Positions 1-8,020 of a DNA stretch of 64,000 nt are shown in pieces; the stretch's first letter is position 1, and each line of letters starts with the position of its first letter. The DNA comes from Pseudoxanthomonas sp. CF125 (GTDB lineage Bacteria; Pseudomonadota; Gammaproteobacteria; Xanthomonadales; Xanthomonadaceae). The notes under the pieces were generated by a model. The model did no database searches. It saw only the letters and a program-made list of their open reading frames with translations, and was not told the origin of the DNA. The stretch covers positions 785,048-849,047 of the forward strand of contig NZ_FNLD01000001.1 of NCBI RefSeq assembly GCF_900104085.1, given 5' to 3'. The position numbers and the translations under genes are program-made.

Positions 1-7
1 TGGTCAG

Positions 8-820
8 TCATGGCCTTGTTTTTCCCCAGGGGTCCGCGGTAACCACATCGGGGAACTCCGCCCGTAACCGCTGAACATATCGGCTGGCGGCGGCCTTGTC
101 GCCCAGCTTTTCTTCTATACCAGCCGCCAGTTGTAGCACGGCTGCGTCGGCGGGTGCAGCAGCCAATCTTCGTTCTGTGAAGGCCCTCGCTTCAAAATAG
201 CGACCCTGGCGGTATTCGCTCTCGGCCAGGGAGACCAGCGCATAGGCATTTTGCGGGGCGATCGCAAGCGCTTTGCGCAGATCGCGGTCGGCGCGTTCGT
301 ACTGGCCGGTCTTGAGCGCGCAACCGCCTGCGTTGGCCAAGGCCGACTCCGGGGTACGGTAATCCGGCGCCGCGAGGGCCCGGTCGAACCAGACCAGGGA
401 CTCGGCCGGAAAGCCATTCCCGCACAGCCAGGCTCCGTAATTGTTGAGCGCTCCGCCCTTCTTGGGTGCCGCCTCGGCCGCTCGTTTGAAGTATTGGCCG
501 GCCTGGGTGCTGGCCCCCTTCTTGTCGGCGATGACGGCCAGCAGTGTCAATGCGTCGGCCGAGGAAGGGTTGGCCTTCAGCGCCGCAGCGGCTTCGATTT
601 CGGCCGTCTTGAGGTCGCCGGCGCTCAGCCGTTGTTCGGCCAGGCTCAGCCTGCGCTGCGCCGCCATCCGCTTGGTGGTCTTGGCATCATCGACGACATG
701 GTAATCGGGGGCTACGTATTCGGCGCGCTGCTCCTTCATGGCAGGCTCCATGAAGGCCCGGCATGCGGTCAGCAGCGGCAATAGCATCAGTACAGCGAAT
801 GCAGCGCTACGCAGCCGCAT
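8..820 (-). CDS. pilW: Type IV pilus biogenesis/stability lipoprotein PilW (PilF)
   Basis: A 270-residue outer-membrane pilotin-type lipoprotein that, in type IV pilus systems, helps the secretin PilQ assemble. The N-terminus is a lipoprotein signal peptide ending in the lipobox LLTAC (Cys about residue 20). The rest is helical with tetratricopeptide repeats (for example residues 57-130 and 160-250). Its start overlaps the 3' end of rlmN by 14 bases, so it is translated from the ndk-rlmN-pilW transcript, a gene order common in gammaproteobacteria. The family assignment is confident; pilus function itself is inferred from family and context. Confidence 0.88.
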   Translation of the reverse strand: MRLRSAAFAVLMLLPLLTACRAFMEPAMKEQRAEYVAPDYHVVDDAKTTKRMAAQRRLSLAEQRLSAGDLKTAEIEAAAALKANPSSADALTLLAVIADKKGASTQAGQYFKRAAEAAPKKGGALNNYGAWLCGNGFPAESLVWFDRALAAPDYRTPESALANAGGCALKTGQYERADRDLRKALAIAPQNAYALVSLAESEYRQGRYFEARAFTERRLAAAPADAAVLQLAAGIEEKLGDKAAASRYVQRLRAEFPDVVTADPWGKTRP

Positions 821-1961
821 CGTCGATCCCTTGCGACTGCAGATGCAGGCGGAACTCGGCCTGGCGCCGCGTGCGGTCGACCACCTGCCCCTTCAACTGA
901 CCGCAGGCCGCATCGATATCGTCGCCGCGCGTACGCCGGACCATGGTGAGCACTTGCGAATCCAGCAGGATCTTCTGGAAAGCCCGGATGTCCGCATCGG
1001 TACTGCGCTCGTAGCGCGTGCCGGGGAACGGGTTGAACGGAATCAGGTTGACCTTGCCCGCATCCTTCGATTGCACAGTGTTGTCGAACTGGCGCATCAG
1101 GCGCGCCAGTTCGCGCGCGTGCTGGGGCTGATCGTTGACGCCACGCATCATGGTGTATTCGAAAGTCACCGAATCGCGTTTCTTGTTGTGCTGCACGTAG
1201 CGCGCGCAGGCGGCCATCAATTCGGCGATCGGATATTTCTTGTTCAACGGAACCAGTTCGGTGCGCAGCTCGTCGTTGGCCGCATGCAGCGACACCGCCA
1301 GCGATACATCGGATTCGACCGAAAGACGGTCGATCATCGGCACCATGCCCGCGGTGGAAAGCGTCACGCGCTTGTTGGCCAGACCGTAGCCCAGATCGTC
1401 GCGCATCACGCTCATGGCGCGCACGACGTTGTCGAAATTCATCAACGGCTCGCCCATGCCCATCATCACCACGTTGGTGAGCTTGCGCTGCAGGTGCGGC
1501 ACGTTGCCCAGGTGGCGCGCGGCCACCCAGACCTGGCCGATGATCTCGGCGGTGGAAAGATTGCGATTGAAACCCTGGGTGGCGGTGGAGCAGAACTGGC
1601 AGTTGAGCGCGCAACCCACCTGCGAAGACACGCAGAGCGTGCCGCGGCCCTTGTCCGGAATGAACACGGTTTCGATGGAATTCTTGCCGTCCATGCCCAG
1701 CAGCCACTTGTGGGTGCCGTCGCTGGAAGGCTTTTCGAACTGTATTTGCGGAACCACGACCTCGGCGTGCTGCTGGAGCTTGGCGCGCAGCGCCTTGCCG
1801 AGGTCGGTCATGGCATCGAAATCGGTGACATAACGGTGATGTATCCACTTCATCACCTGGTGGGCGCGATAACGCTGCTCGCCGAGCGTGTCGGCGAAGA
1901 AGCGCTCCAGGCCCTCGCGATCGAGGTTGAGCAAGTTCTGTTTCTTGACGACCTCGTTCAC
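807..1961 (-). CDS. rlmN: Dual-specificity 23S rRNA A2503/tRNA A37 methyltransferase RlmN (radical SAM)
   Basis: Makes 2-methyladenosine at A2503 of 23S rRNA, and at A37 of some tRNAs, using S-adenosylmethionine and a 4Fe-4S cluster. The radical-SAM CxxxCxxC signature is present (C117, C121, C124), and the mechanistic cysteine is in DIDAACGQL (C353). The 384 residues match the family length. It lies 9 bases downstream of ndk and overlaps pilW, so it is the middle gene of a three-gene operon. Confidence 0.96.
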   Translation of the reverse strand: MNEVVKKQNLLNLDREGLERFFADTLGEQRYRAHQVMKWIHHRYVTDFDAMTDLGKALRAKLQQHAEVVVPQIQFEKPSSDGTHKWLLGMDGKNSIETVFIPDKGRGTLCVSSQVGCALNCQFCSTATQGFNRNLSTAEIIGQVWVAARHLGNVPHLQRKLTNVVMMGMGEPLMNFDNVVRAMSVMRDDLGYGLANKRVTLSTAGMVPMIDRLSVESDVSLAVSLHAANDELRTELVPLNKKYPIAELMAACARYVQHNKKRDSVTFEYTMMRGVNDQPQHARELARLMRQFDNTVQSKDAGKVNLIPFNPFPGTRYERSTDADIRAFQKILLDSQVLTMVRRTRGDDIDAACGQLKGQVVDRTRRQAEFRLHLQSQGIDDAAA

Positions 1962-1970
1962 GTCATCGAC

Positions 1971-2396
1971 TCAGCGCGAGACCACTTCGGTCGCGGCGAA
2001 GAAGTAAGCCACTTCCACTGCGGCGTTTTCGACCGAATCCGAACCGTGCGCCGCGTTGGCGTCGATGGAATCGGCGAAGTCGGCGCGGATCGTGCCCGGA
2101 GCAGCGTCTTTGGGATTGGTGGCGCCGAGCAATTCGCGATGCAACGCGACGGCGTTCTCGCCTTCCAGCGCCTGGATCATCACCGGACCGGAGATCATGA
2201 AGTCGACCAGCGCGTTGAAGAACGGACGTTCGCGATGCACGGCATAGAAACCTTCGGCTTCACGACGCGACAACTGCTTGTACTTGGCGGCGACGATTTT
2301 CAGGCCGGCCTTTTCGAAACGCGAATAGATTTCGCCGATGACGTTCTTGGCGACGGCATCGGGTTTGACGATTGACAGGGTGCGCTCCAGCGCCAT
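1971..2396 (-). CDS. ndk: Nucleoside-diphosphate kinase
   Basis: Transfers the gamma-phosphate from ATP to nucleoside diphosphates through a phosphohistidine. The protein has 141 residues, a normal bacterial Ndk length, and the catalytic His117 lies in NAAHGSDS. The start (MALERTLS) was chosen over an in-frame codon 45 bases upstream because it matches the family N-terminus and has GGAG a few bases before it. It is the first gene of the ndk-rlmN-pilW operon. A terminator-like hairpin lies about 50 bases upstream of the start on the same strand. Confidence 0.96.
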   Translation of the reverse strand: MALERTLSIVKPDAVAKNVIGEIYSRFEKAGLKIVAAKYKQLSRREAEGFYAVHRERPFFNALVDFMISGPVMIQALEGENAVALHRELLGATNPKDAAPGTIRADFADSIDANAAHGSDSVENAAVEVAYFFAATEVVSR

Positions 2397-2442
2397 GGAT
2401 TTTCTCCGTTGGGTGGGCCACTGCGGACCCGAGATTAACATG

Positions 2443-2465
2443 AAAAACCCGCGTCGAAACGCGGG
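2443..2465 (-). terminator. Intrinsic terminator-like hairpin in the ndk leader
   Basis: Read on the minus strand, CCCGCGT pairs with ACGCGGG around a TTCG tetraloop and is followed at once by five T residues. No minus-strand gene lies upstream that it would obviously end. It therefore either blocks read-through into ndk or attenuates ndk transcription. Confidence 0.55.
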
Positions 2466-2574
2466 CTTAGGCTAAATTGCGTAGCGCAATTCTAACGTAT
2501 CGGCAGCACATTTGCAGCGGCTCCATACTCTCCATGCGGCAGTGCAGCATGACTTTCAAAAGGGCTGAGCACAG

Positions 2575-2594
2575 AATCAAACAAGCGTTTGATT
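2575..2594. promoter_or_regulatory. PsrA-like operator upstream of the tetR-fad operon
   Basis: A perfect inverted repeat, AATCAAAC-AAGC-GTTTGATT (8-base arms, 4-base spacer), ends 12 bases before the tetR start. Its core CAAAC-N4-GTTTG fits the published PsrA box of pseudomonads (G/C-AAAC-N2-4-GTTT-G/C). The regulator encoded immediately downstream is PsrA-like. A second site of the same design lies before fadN. Binding by this regulator is an inference. Confidence 0.75.
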
Positions 2595-2606
2595 ACCGAG
2601 AGCCTC

Positions 2607-3233
2607 ATGGCCAACACCGCCCATTTTTCAACCAAGGACCGGATCCTTGGCGCCGCCGAGGAACTGTTCGCCCAGCACGGCTTCGCCGGCACCTCGTTGC
2701 GTCAGGTGACCAGTCGCGCCGACGTCAATATCGCCGCGGTCAACTACCACTTCGGGTCGAAGGAGAACCTGGTCAACGAGGTCTTCCGCCGGCGCATGGA
2801 CGACATGACCCTGCTGCGCCTGAGTCAGCTGAAAACAGCCCTGGAACAGCATCCCGGTGAACTGCAACCCATATTGGCCGCGTTCGTGGAGCCCGCCCTG
2901 GCCATGTCACAAGACCGTCATGGCGGCGGCGCGTTCGTACGCGTGGTGGCACGCGCCTACGCCGAAAAGAACGATGGCCTGCGCAAGTTCCTCTCCGATC
3001 ACTACGGCCACGTGCTGCGCGAATTCGGCAAGGCGATCGCCGGTTGCGTTCCCGGCCTGAGCAAGGAAGAGCTGTACTGGCGGCTCGACTTCCTGGCCGG
3101 GGCACTTACCTACGCCATGGCCGACTTCGGCCTTATCAAGCGTCCCGCCGATGTCACCGAAGCGGCGCACCGTGAGCGTGCAGCACGCGAGCTTATCCGT
3201 TTCGCCGAGGCCGGCATCCGTGCCGGCCACTGA
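2607..3233 (+). CDS. psrA: TetR-family fatty-acid-responsive repressor, PsrA-like
   Basis: A 208-residue TetR regulator. The N-terminal helix-turn-helix (about residues 12-58) includes AAEELFAQHGFAGTSLRQVT and NIAAVNYHFGSKENLVNEVF, very close to what I recall of Pseudomonas PsrA. PsrA senses long-chain fatty acids or acyl-CoA and represses beta-oxidation genes. The ATG at 2607 was preferred to a TTG at 2589, which would fall inside the operator. It lies 34 bases before fadN on the same strand, and matched inverted repeats flank it, so it probably represses itself and the fad genes. The symbol is by similarity of domain, site and context; the ligand is unproven. Confidence 0.8.
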   Translation: MANTAHFSTKDRILGAAEELFAQHGFAGTSLRQVTSRADVNIAAVNYHFGSKENLVNEVFRRRMDDMTLLRLSQLKTALEQHPGELQPILAAFVEPALAMSQDRHGGGAFVRVVARAYAEKNDGLRKFLSDHYGHVLREFGKAIAGCVPGLSKEELYWRLDFLAGALTYAMADFGLIKRPADVTEAAHRERAARELIRFAEAGIRAGH

Positions 3234-3245
3234 ACAATTTCAATT

Positions 3246-3263
3246 TATAAACAAGGGTTTATA
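3246..3263. promoter_or_regulatory. Second PsrA-like operator, just upstream of fadN
   Basis: A perfect inverted repeat TATAAAC-AAGG-GTTTATA (7-base arms, 4-base spacer) lies between tetR and fadN, ending 4 bases before the fadN start codon. Its core AAAC-AAGG-GTTT matches the site upstream of tetR in arm sequence, spacer length and most of the spacer. Its position over the ribosome-binding region suggests a separate control point for fadN. Confidence 0.65.
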
Positions 3264-3267
3264 GGAT

Positions 3268-5640
3268 ATGTCTAACAAATTACTTGTACGAAAAGCCGCC
3301 GTGCTCGGCGCTGGCGTGATGGGTGCGCAGATCGCCGCGCACCTGACCAATGCCGGGGTGGACACCGTGCTGTTCGACCTGCCCGCCAAGGAAGGGAATC
3401 CGGATGGCGTGGTGCTGAAAGCCATCGCCAACCTGGGCAAGCTCAGTCCCGCCCCGTTTGCCAGCAAGTCGCTGGCCGAGGCCATCACGTCCGCCAACTA
3501 CGACAGTGGGCTCGAACAACTGCGCGGCTGCGACCTGATCATCGAGGCCATTGCCGAGCGCATGGACTGGAAGCAGGACCTGTACAAGAAGATCGCACCG
3601 TTCGTGGCCGACCATGCCGTGCTGGCCAGCAACACCTCCGGCCTGGGCATCAACGCCCTTTCCGATGTGCTGCCGGAACAGCTGCGCCACCGTTTCTGCG
3701 GCGTGCATTTCTTCAACCCGCCGCGCTACATGCACCTGGCCGAACTGATCCCGACCAAGGTCACCGACACGGCCGTGCTGGAAGGCCTGGAAGGCTTCCT
3801 GGTCACCACCCTGGGCAAGGGCGTGGTCTACGCCAAGGACACGCCCAACTTCATCGGCAACCGCATCGGCGTGTTCTCCATCCTGGCCAGCATCCATCAC
3901 ACCGCCGAATTCGGCCTGGGCTTCGATGAAGTGGACGCTGTCAGCGGCCCACTGATCGGCCGGCCCAAGTCGGCGACCTACCGGACTTCCGACGTGGTCG
4001 GCCTGGACACCATGGCCCACGTCATCAAGACCATGGGCGACACCCTGCCCGACGACCCGTGGCACAAATACTTCGCTGCGCCAAAGTGGCTGCAGGCACT
4101 GATCGCCAAGGGCGCGCTGGGACAGAAGACCGGCGCCGGCATCTTCCGCAAGGTCGGCAAGGACATCGTGGTGCTCGACCTGAAGGCCCAGGACTACCGC
4201 CCGTCCACCGGCGTCGCCGCGCCGGAAGTCGTCGAGATCCTGAAGCTCAAGAACCCTGCCGAGAAGTTCGCCAAGCTGCGCGAAAGCCCGCACCCGCAGG
4301 CGCAATTCCTGTGGGCCACTTTCCGCGACCTGTTCCATTACAGCGCCTATCACCTGGCCGACATCGCCGAAACCGCGCGCGACGTCGATCTGGCCATCCG
4401 TTGGGGTTACGGCTGGTCGCTGGGCCCGTTCGAAACCTGGCAGGCCGCCGGCTGGAAGCAGGTGGCGCAGTGGATCGCCGACGACATCGTGGCCGGCAAG
4501 GCCATGAGCTCGGCGCCGCTGCCCAATTGGGTGTTCGACGGCCGCGAAGGCGTGCATGCGGCCGAGGGCAGCTACAGCCCCGTCAAGAACGCCAAGCTGC
4601 CGCGTTCCGCTCTGCCCGTCTATCAGCGCCAGCGTTTCCCGGATCCGCTGCTGGGCGAGAAATTTCCCGCCGGCGAAACCGTGTTCGAAAACGACGGCCT
4701 ACGCATGTGGACCGACGGCGACGGTATCGCAGTGGCCAGCTTCAAGACCAAGATGAACACCGTCAACGATCACGTGCTCAACGGCCTGCAGGAAGCGGTG
4801 GGCCGAGCCGAACGCGATTTCAAGGGACTGGTGCTGTGGCAGAACGGCGAACCGTTCTCGGCCGGCGCCGATCTTTCCGGCGCGATGGGCCTGCTGCAGG
4901 CCGGCAACGTGGCCGGATTCGAGGCCATGGTCGCCAACTTCCAGGCCACTAGTCAGCGCATCAAGTATTCGCTGGTGCCGGTGGTGGCCGCAGTGCGCGG
5001 ACTTGCGCTGGGCGGCGGTTGCGAATTCCAGATGCATAGCGCCAAGACCGTGGCTGGATTGGAAAGCTATGTCGGCCTGGTCGAGGCCGGTGTCGGCCTG
5101 CTGCCTGCGGGCGGCGGCCTGAAGGAAATCGCCGTGCGCGCTTCGCAGGCCGCAGGTCCCGGCGGCGACGTGTTCGCCGAACTGAAGAAAACCTTCGAGA
5201 CCGTGGCGATGGCCAAGGTTTCGGCTTCGGCGATGGAAGCGCAGGAACTGGGCCTGATGCGCAAGACCGACAAGATTGTGTTCAACGCCTTCGAACTGCT
5301 GTATGTGGCCAAACAGGAAGCGCTGGCCCTGGCCGAAGGCGGCTACCGCCCGCCCCTGCCCGCGCGCCGCGTCCAGGTCGCCGGCGATGTCGGCATCGCC
5401 ACCTTCAAGATGATGCTGGTGAACATGCTGGAAGGTCGCTTCATCAGCGAATACGACTACGAGATCGCCATGCGCATCGCCACCGTGCTGTGCGGCGGCG
5501 CGGTGGATCGCGGATCGCTGGTCGACGAGGAATGGTTGCTGAAGCTGGAGCGCCAGCACTTCGTTGAACTGGCGCAACAGGAAAAGACCCAGGCGCGCAT
5601 CGGCCACATGCTGAAGACCGGCAAGCCGCTTAGAAACTGA
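3268..5640 (+). CDS. fadN: 3-hydroxyacyl-CoA dehydrogenase/enoyl-CoA hydratase, FadN type
   Basis: A two-step beta-oxidation enzyme of 790 residues: hydration of enoyl-CoA and NAD-dependent oxidation of the 3-hydroxyacyl-CoA. The dehydrogenase is N-terminal (Rossmann GAGVMGAQ near residue 15; GVHFFNPP with the active His about 150). The hydratase/crotonase domain is C-terminal (GLALGGGCEF and the acidic GLVEAGVGLLPAGGG, about residues 570-620). This order is the reverse of FadB/FadJ and matches FadN of Bacillus subtilis in arrangement and length. It is followed by a thiolase, as in fadNA operons. Confidence 0.9.
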   Translation: MSNKLLVRKAAVLGAGVMGAQIAAHLTNAGVDTVLFDLPAKEGNPDGVVLKAIANLGKLSPAPFASKSLAEAITSANYDSGLEQLRGCDLIIEAIAERMDWKQDLYKKIAPFVADHAVLASNTSGLGINALSDVLPEQLRHRFCGVHFFNPPRYMHLAELIPTKVTDTAVLEGLEGFLVTTLGKGVVYAKDTPNFIGNRIGVFSILASIHHTAEFGLGFDEVDAVSGPLIGRPKSATYRTSDVVGLDTMAHVIKTMGDTLPDDPWHKYFAAPKWLQALIAKGALGQKTGAGIFRKVGKDIVVLDLKAQDYRPSTGVAAPEVVEILKLKNPAEKFAKLRESPHPQAQFLWATFRDLFHYSAYHLADIAETARDVDLAIRWGYGWSLGPFETWQAAGWKQVAQWIADDIVAGKAMSSAPLPNWVFDGREGVHAAEGSYSPVKNAKLPRSALPVYQRQRFPDPLLGEKFPAGETVFENDGLRMWTDGDGIAVASFKTKMNTVNDHVLNGLQEAVGRAERDFKGLVLWQNGEPFSAGADLSGAMGLLQAGNVAGFEAMVANFQATSQRIKYSLVPVVAAVRGLALGGGCEFQMHSAKTVAGLESYVGLVEAGVGLLPAGGGLKEIAVRASQAAGPGGDVFAELKKTFETVAMAKVSASAMEAQELGLMRKTDKIVFNAFELLYVAKQEALALAEGGYRPPLPARRVQVAGDVGIATFKMMLVNMLEGRFISEYDYEIAMRIATVLCGGAVDRGSLVDEEWLLKLERQHFVELAQQEKTQARIGHMLKTGKPLRN

Positions 5641-5652
5641 GATTCGGGAAAC

Positions 5653-5688
5653 GGGATTCGGGATTCGTGAAAGCGAAGCCCGAATCCC
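5653..5688. repeat. Inverted repeat between fadN and fadA
   Basis: GGGATTCGGG (5653-5662) pairs with CCCGAATCCC (5679-5688) across a 16-base loop. Further degenerate copies of GATTCGGGA and its complement fill the rest of the 96-base gap. There is no T tract, so it is not a classical terminator; it looks like a small dispersed repeat or an mRNA processing or stabilising hairpin. Confidence 0.6.
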
Positions 5689-5736
5689 TGCACTACCGAA
5701 TCCCCAATCTCGAATCTCGAATTCCGGAGTTATTCC

Positions 5737-6942
5737 ATGAGCAAGCAAATCCAAGACGCCTACATCGTCGCCGCCACCCGTACCCCGGTAGGCAAGGCGC
5801 CCAAAGGCGTATTCCGCAACACCCGCCCCGATGACATGCTGGCGCACGTGCTCAAGGCCGTGGTCGCCCAGGCGCCGGGCATCGACGTCGGCCGCATCGA
5901 CGACGCCATCATCGGCTGCGCCATGCCCGAGGGCGAGCAAGGCATGAACGTGGCGCGCATCGGCCTGCTGCTGGCCGGCCTGCCCAACACCATCGCCGCG
6001 CAAACCATCAACCGCTTCTGCTCGTCGGGCCTGCAGGCCGTAGCGCTTGCGGCCGACCAGATCCGCCTGGGCAATGCCGACCTGATGCTGGCCGGCGGCA
6101 CCGAATCGATGTCGATGGTGCCGATGATGGGCAACAAGATCGCCATGGCGCCCAGCGTGTTCGATAACGACCATGTGGCCATCGCCTACGGCATGGGCAT
6201 CACCGCCGAGAAAGTAGCCGAGGAATGGAAGGTGTCGCGCGAAGACCAGGACGCCTTCGCCCTGGCCTCGCACCAGAAGGCCATCGCCGCGATGCAAGCG
6301 GGCGAGTTCCGCAGCGAAATCACGCCTTATGAAGTGATGTCGCACGTGCCCGATCTGGCCGGCAACACCATCCAGCTGCGCAAGCTGCTGGTAGAGAACG
6401 ACGAAGGTCCGCGCCCGGACACCACGCTGGAAGGCCTGGCCAAGCTGCGCACCGTGTTCCGCAATCCCCAGTTCGGCGGCACCGTGACCGCTGGTACTTC
6501 ATCGCAGATGAGCGATGGCGCCGCGGGCGTGCTGCTGGCTTCGGAACAGGCGATCAAGGACTACGGCCTGACCCCGTTGGCGCGTTTCGTATCCTTCTCA
6601 GTCGCCGGTGTGCGCCCGGAAGTGATGGGCATCGGCCCCATCGCCGCGATTCCGAAAGCGCTGAAGCAGGCGGGCATCACCCAGGATCAGTTGGACTGGA
6701 TCGAATTGAACGAAGCCTTCGCGGCCCAGGCGCTGGCGGTGATCCGCGATGTCGGCCTGGATCCGTCCAAGGTCAATCCGCTGGGCGGCGCCATCGCGCT
6801 CGGCCATCCGCTGGGCGCTACCGGCGCGATCCGCACCGCCACGCTCGTCCACGGCATGCGCCGCCGCCAGCAGAAGTACGGCATGGTGACCATGTGCATC
6901 GGCACCGGCATGGGCGCGGCGGGCGTGTTCGAAGCGCTTTAA
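5737..6942 (+). CDS. fadA: Acetyl-CoA C-acyltransferase (3-ketoacyl-CoA thiolase)
   Basis: Cleaves 3-ketoacyl-CoA with CoA to acetyl-CoA and a shortened acyl-CoA, the last step of beta-oxidation. It has 401 residues with the nucleophile C95 in NRFCSSGLQ, H357 in GHPLGATGA and the second catalytic cysteine C387 in CIGTGMG. It lies 96 bases after fadN on the same strand and is followed by an intrinsic terminator, closing the tetR-fadN-fadA unit. Confidence 0.93.
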   Translation: MSKQIQDAYIVAATRTPVGKAPKGVFRNTRPDDMLAHVLKAVVAQAPGIDVGRIDDAIIGCAMPEGEQGMNVARIGLLLAGLPNTIAAQTINRFCSSGLQAVALAADQIRLGNADLMLAGGTESMSMVPMMGNKIAMAPSVFDNDHVAIAYGMGITAEKVAEEWKVSREDQDAFALASHQKAIAAMQAGEFRSEITPYEVMSHVPDLAGNTIQLRKLLVENDEGPRPDTTLEGLAKLRTVFRNPQFGGTVTAGTSSQMSDGAAGVLLASEQAIKDYGLTPLARFVSFSVAGVRPEVMGIGPIAAIPKALKQAGITQDQLDWIELNEAFAAQALAVIRDVGLDPSKVNPLGGAIALGHPLGATGAIRTATLVHGMRRRQQKYGMVTMCIGTGMGAAGVFEAL

Positions 6943-6967
6943 ACCGGTATTCTCGCCAGACCGGAAA

Positions 6968-6991
6968 GGGCAGCCATTGGCTGCCCTTTTT
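6968..6991 (+). terminator. Intrinsic terminator after fadA
   Basis: GGGCAGCC pairs with GGCTGCCC around a 3-base loop and is followed by five T residues, 25 bases after the fadA stop codon. Confidence 0.88.
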
Positions 6992-6992
6992 C

Positions 6993-7056
6993 GTAGGTCG
7001 GGACTACGTCCACGATGCGTGAATCTCCGGCCGTCGGCCGCGTCGGGCCGACCTAC
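6993..7056. repeat. GTAG-type REP inverted pair (family A)
   Basis: Two inverted copies start with outward GTAG: GTAGGTCGGGACTACGTCC and, in opposite orientation, a copy ending GGGCCGACCTAC. The shape matches SMAG/REPIN elements known from Stenotrophomonas. Related copies are at 36178, 41703 and 55821. Confidence 0.8.
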
Positions 7057-7120
7057 GAAATTTCACAACACCCCAAGGAGCTTTCCAGGAACGCCGGAAC
7101 GGGTCGCGATTTCCAACCCG

Positions 7121-8020
7121 TTATTCCAATTCGGTGACACCGAGCTCTTTGAGCGCGTTCTGCATCAACTGTTGCGCCGCATCGCTCAGTTTCTCGTGGT
7201 CCAGCGCATAACGGATGGTGGCCTCGATCAGGCCGATATGCGTGCCGCAGTCGAAACGCGTGCCGCGGAAACGGTAGGCGTGCACGGGGTGCTCGGCCAG
7301 CAATGCCGCGATCGCATCGGTCAGCTGGATCTCGCCGCCCGCACCGGGCGTGGTGCTTTCCAGCAGATCGAAAATTCGCGCGCTCAGCACATAACGTCCG
7401 ACCACCGCCAGCGTGCTCGGCGCCGTCTCGGGGCTGGGCTTTTCGACGATGGCCGAAATACGACCCTCGCGGCCGGAAAATGTTTCGGTCGCCACGATGC
7501 CGTAACTGCCGGTCTGATCGCGCGGCACGTCCTGCACCGCGATCACGCTGGCGCCGGAAGACTCGGCGGCGTCGGCCATCTGTTTGAGCGCACCTGGACC
7601 GCGGTTCCAGATCAGATCGTCGGGGAGCAATACCGCGAAAGGTTCGTCGCCCACGATAGGCTTCGCGCAAAGCACCGCGTGCCCGAGCCCCAGCGCTTCG
7701 GCCTGGGTGACGAATACCGCGCGCACATGGCTGGGCAACACATTGCGCACCAGCTCCAGCTGCTCCAGTTTGCCCGCCCGCTCGAGCTTCTGCTCCAGCT
7801 CGTAGGCCTTGTCGAAATAGTCGGCCACCGCATGCTTGTAGCGGTTGGTGACGAAAATCAGCGTATCGCAGCCTGCTTCCACCGCCTCATCCACGGCGTA
7901 CTGGATCAGCGGCTTGTCGATGATCGGCAGCATCTCCTTGGGGACGGTCTTGGTGGCGGGCAGGAATCGGGTTCCAAGACCTGCGACGGGGAATACGGCT
8001 TTCCGGATACGTTGGCTCAT
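7121..8020 (-). CDS. galU: UTP--glucose-1-phosphate uridylyltransferase
   Basis: Makes UDP-glucose from UTP and glucose-1-phosphate for LPS and exopolysaccharide synthesis. It has 299 residues with the nucleotidyltransferase signature [20 protein letters not shown] near residue 14. Its ATG overlaps the stop of the upstream dehydratase gene by 4 bases, so the two are translationally coupled. It is the last gene of the minus-strand lap/polysaccharide block. Confidence 0.95.
   Translation of the reverse strand: MSQRIRKAVFPVAGLGTRFLPATKTVPKEMLPIIDKPLIQYAVDEAVEAGCDTLIFVTNRYKHAVADYFDKAYELEQKLERAGKLEQLELVRNVLPSHVRAVFVTQAEALGLGHAVLCAKPIVGDEPFAVLLPDDLIWNRGPGALKQMADAAESSGASVIAVQDVPRDQTGSYGIVATETFSGREGRISAIVEKPSPETAPSTLAVVGRYVLSARIFDLLESTTPGAGGEIQLTDAIAALLAEHPVHAYRFRGTRFDCGTHIGLIEATIRYALDHEKLSDAAQQLMQNALKELGVTELE

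Noticed and set aside
738-2375. 545-codon open frame on the plus strand
   Set aside because: It is antisense to rlmN and ndk, His/Val/Gly-rich with no recognisable domain: a shadow of GC-rich coding DNA.
4699-6345. 548-codon open frame on the minus strand
   Set aside because: It crosses fadN, an intergenic gap and fadA in antisense and has no family features.
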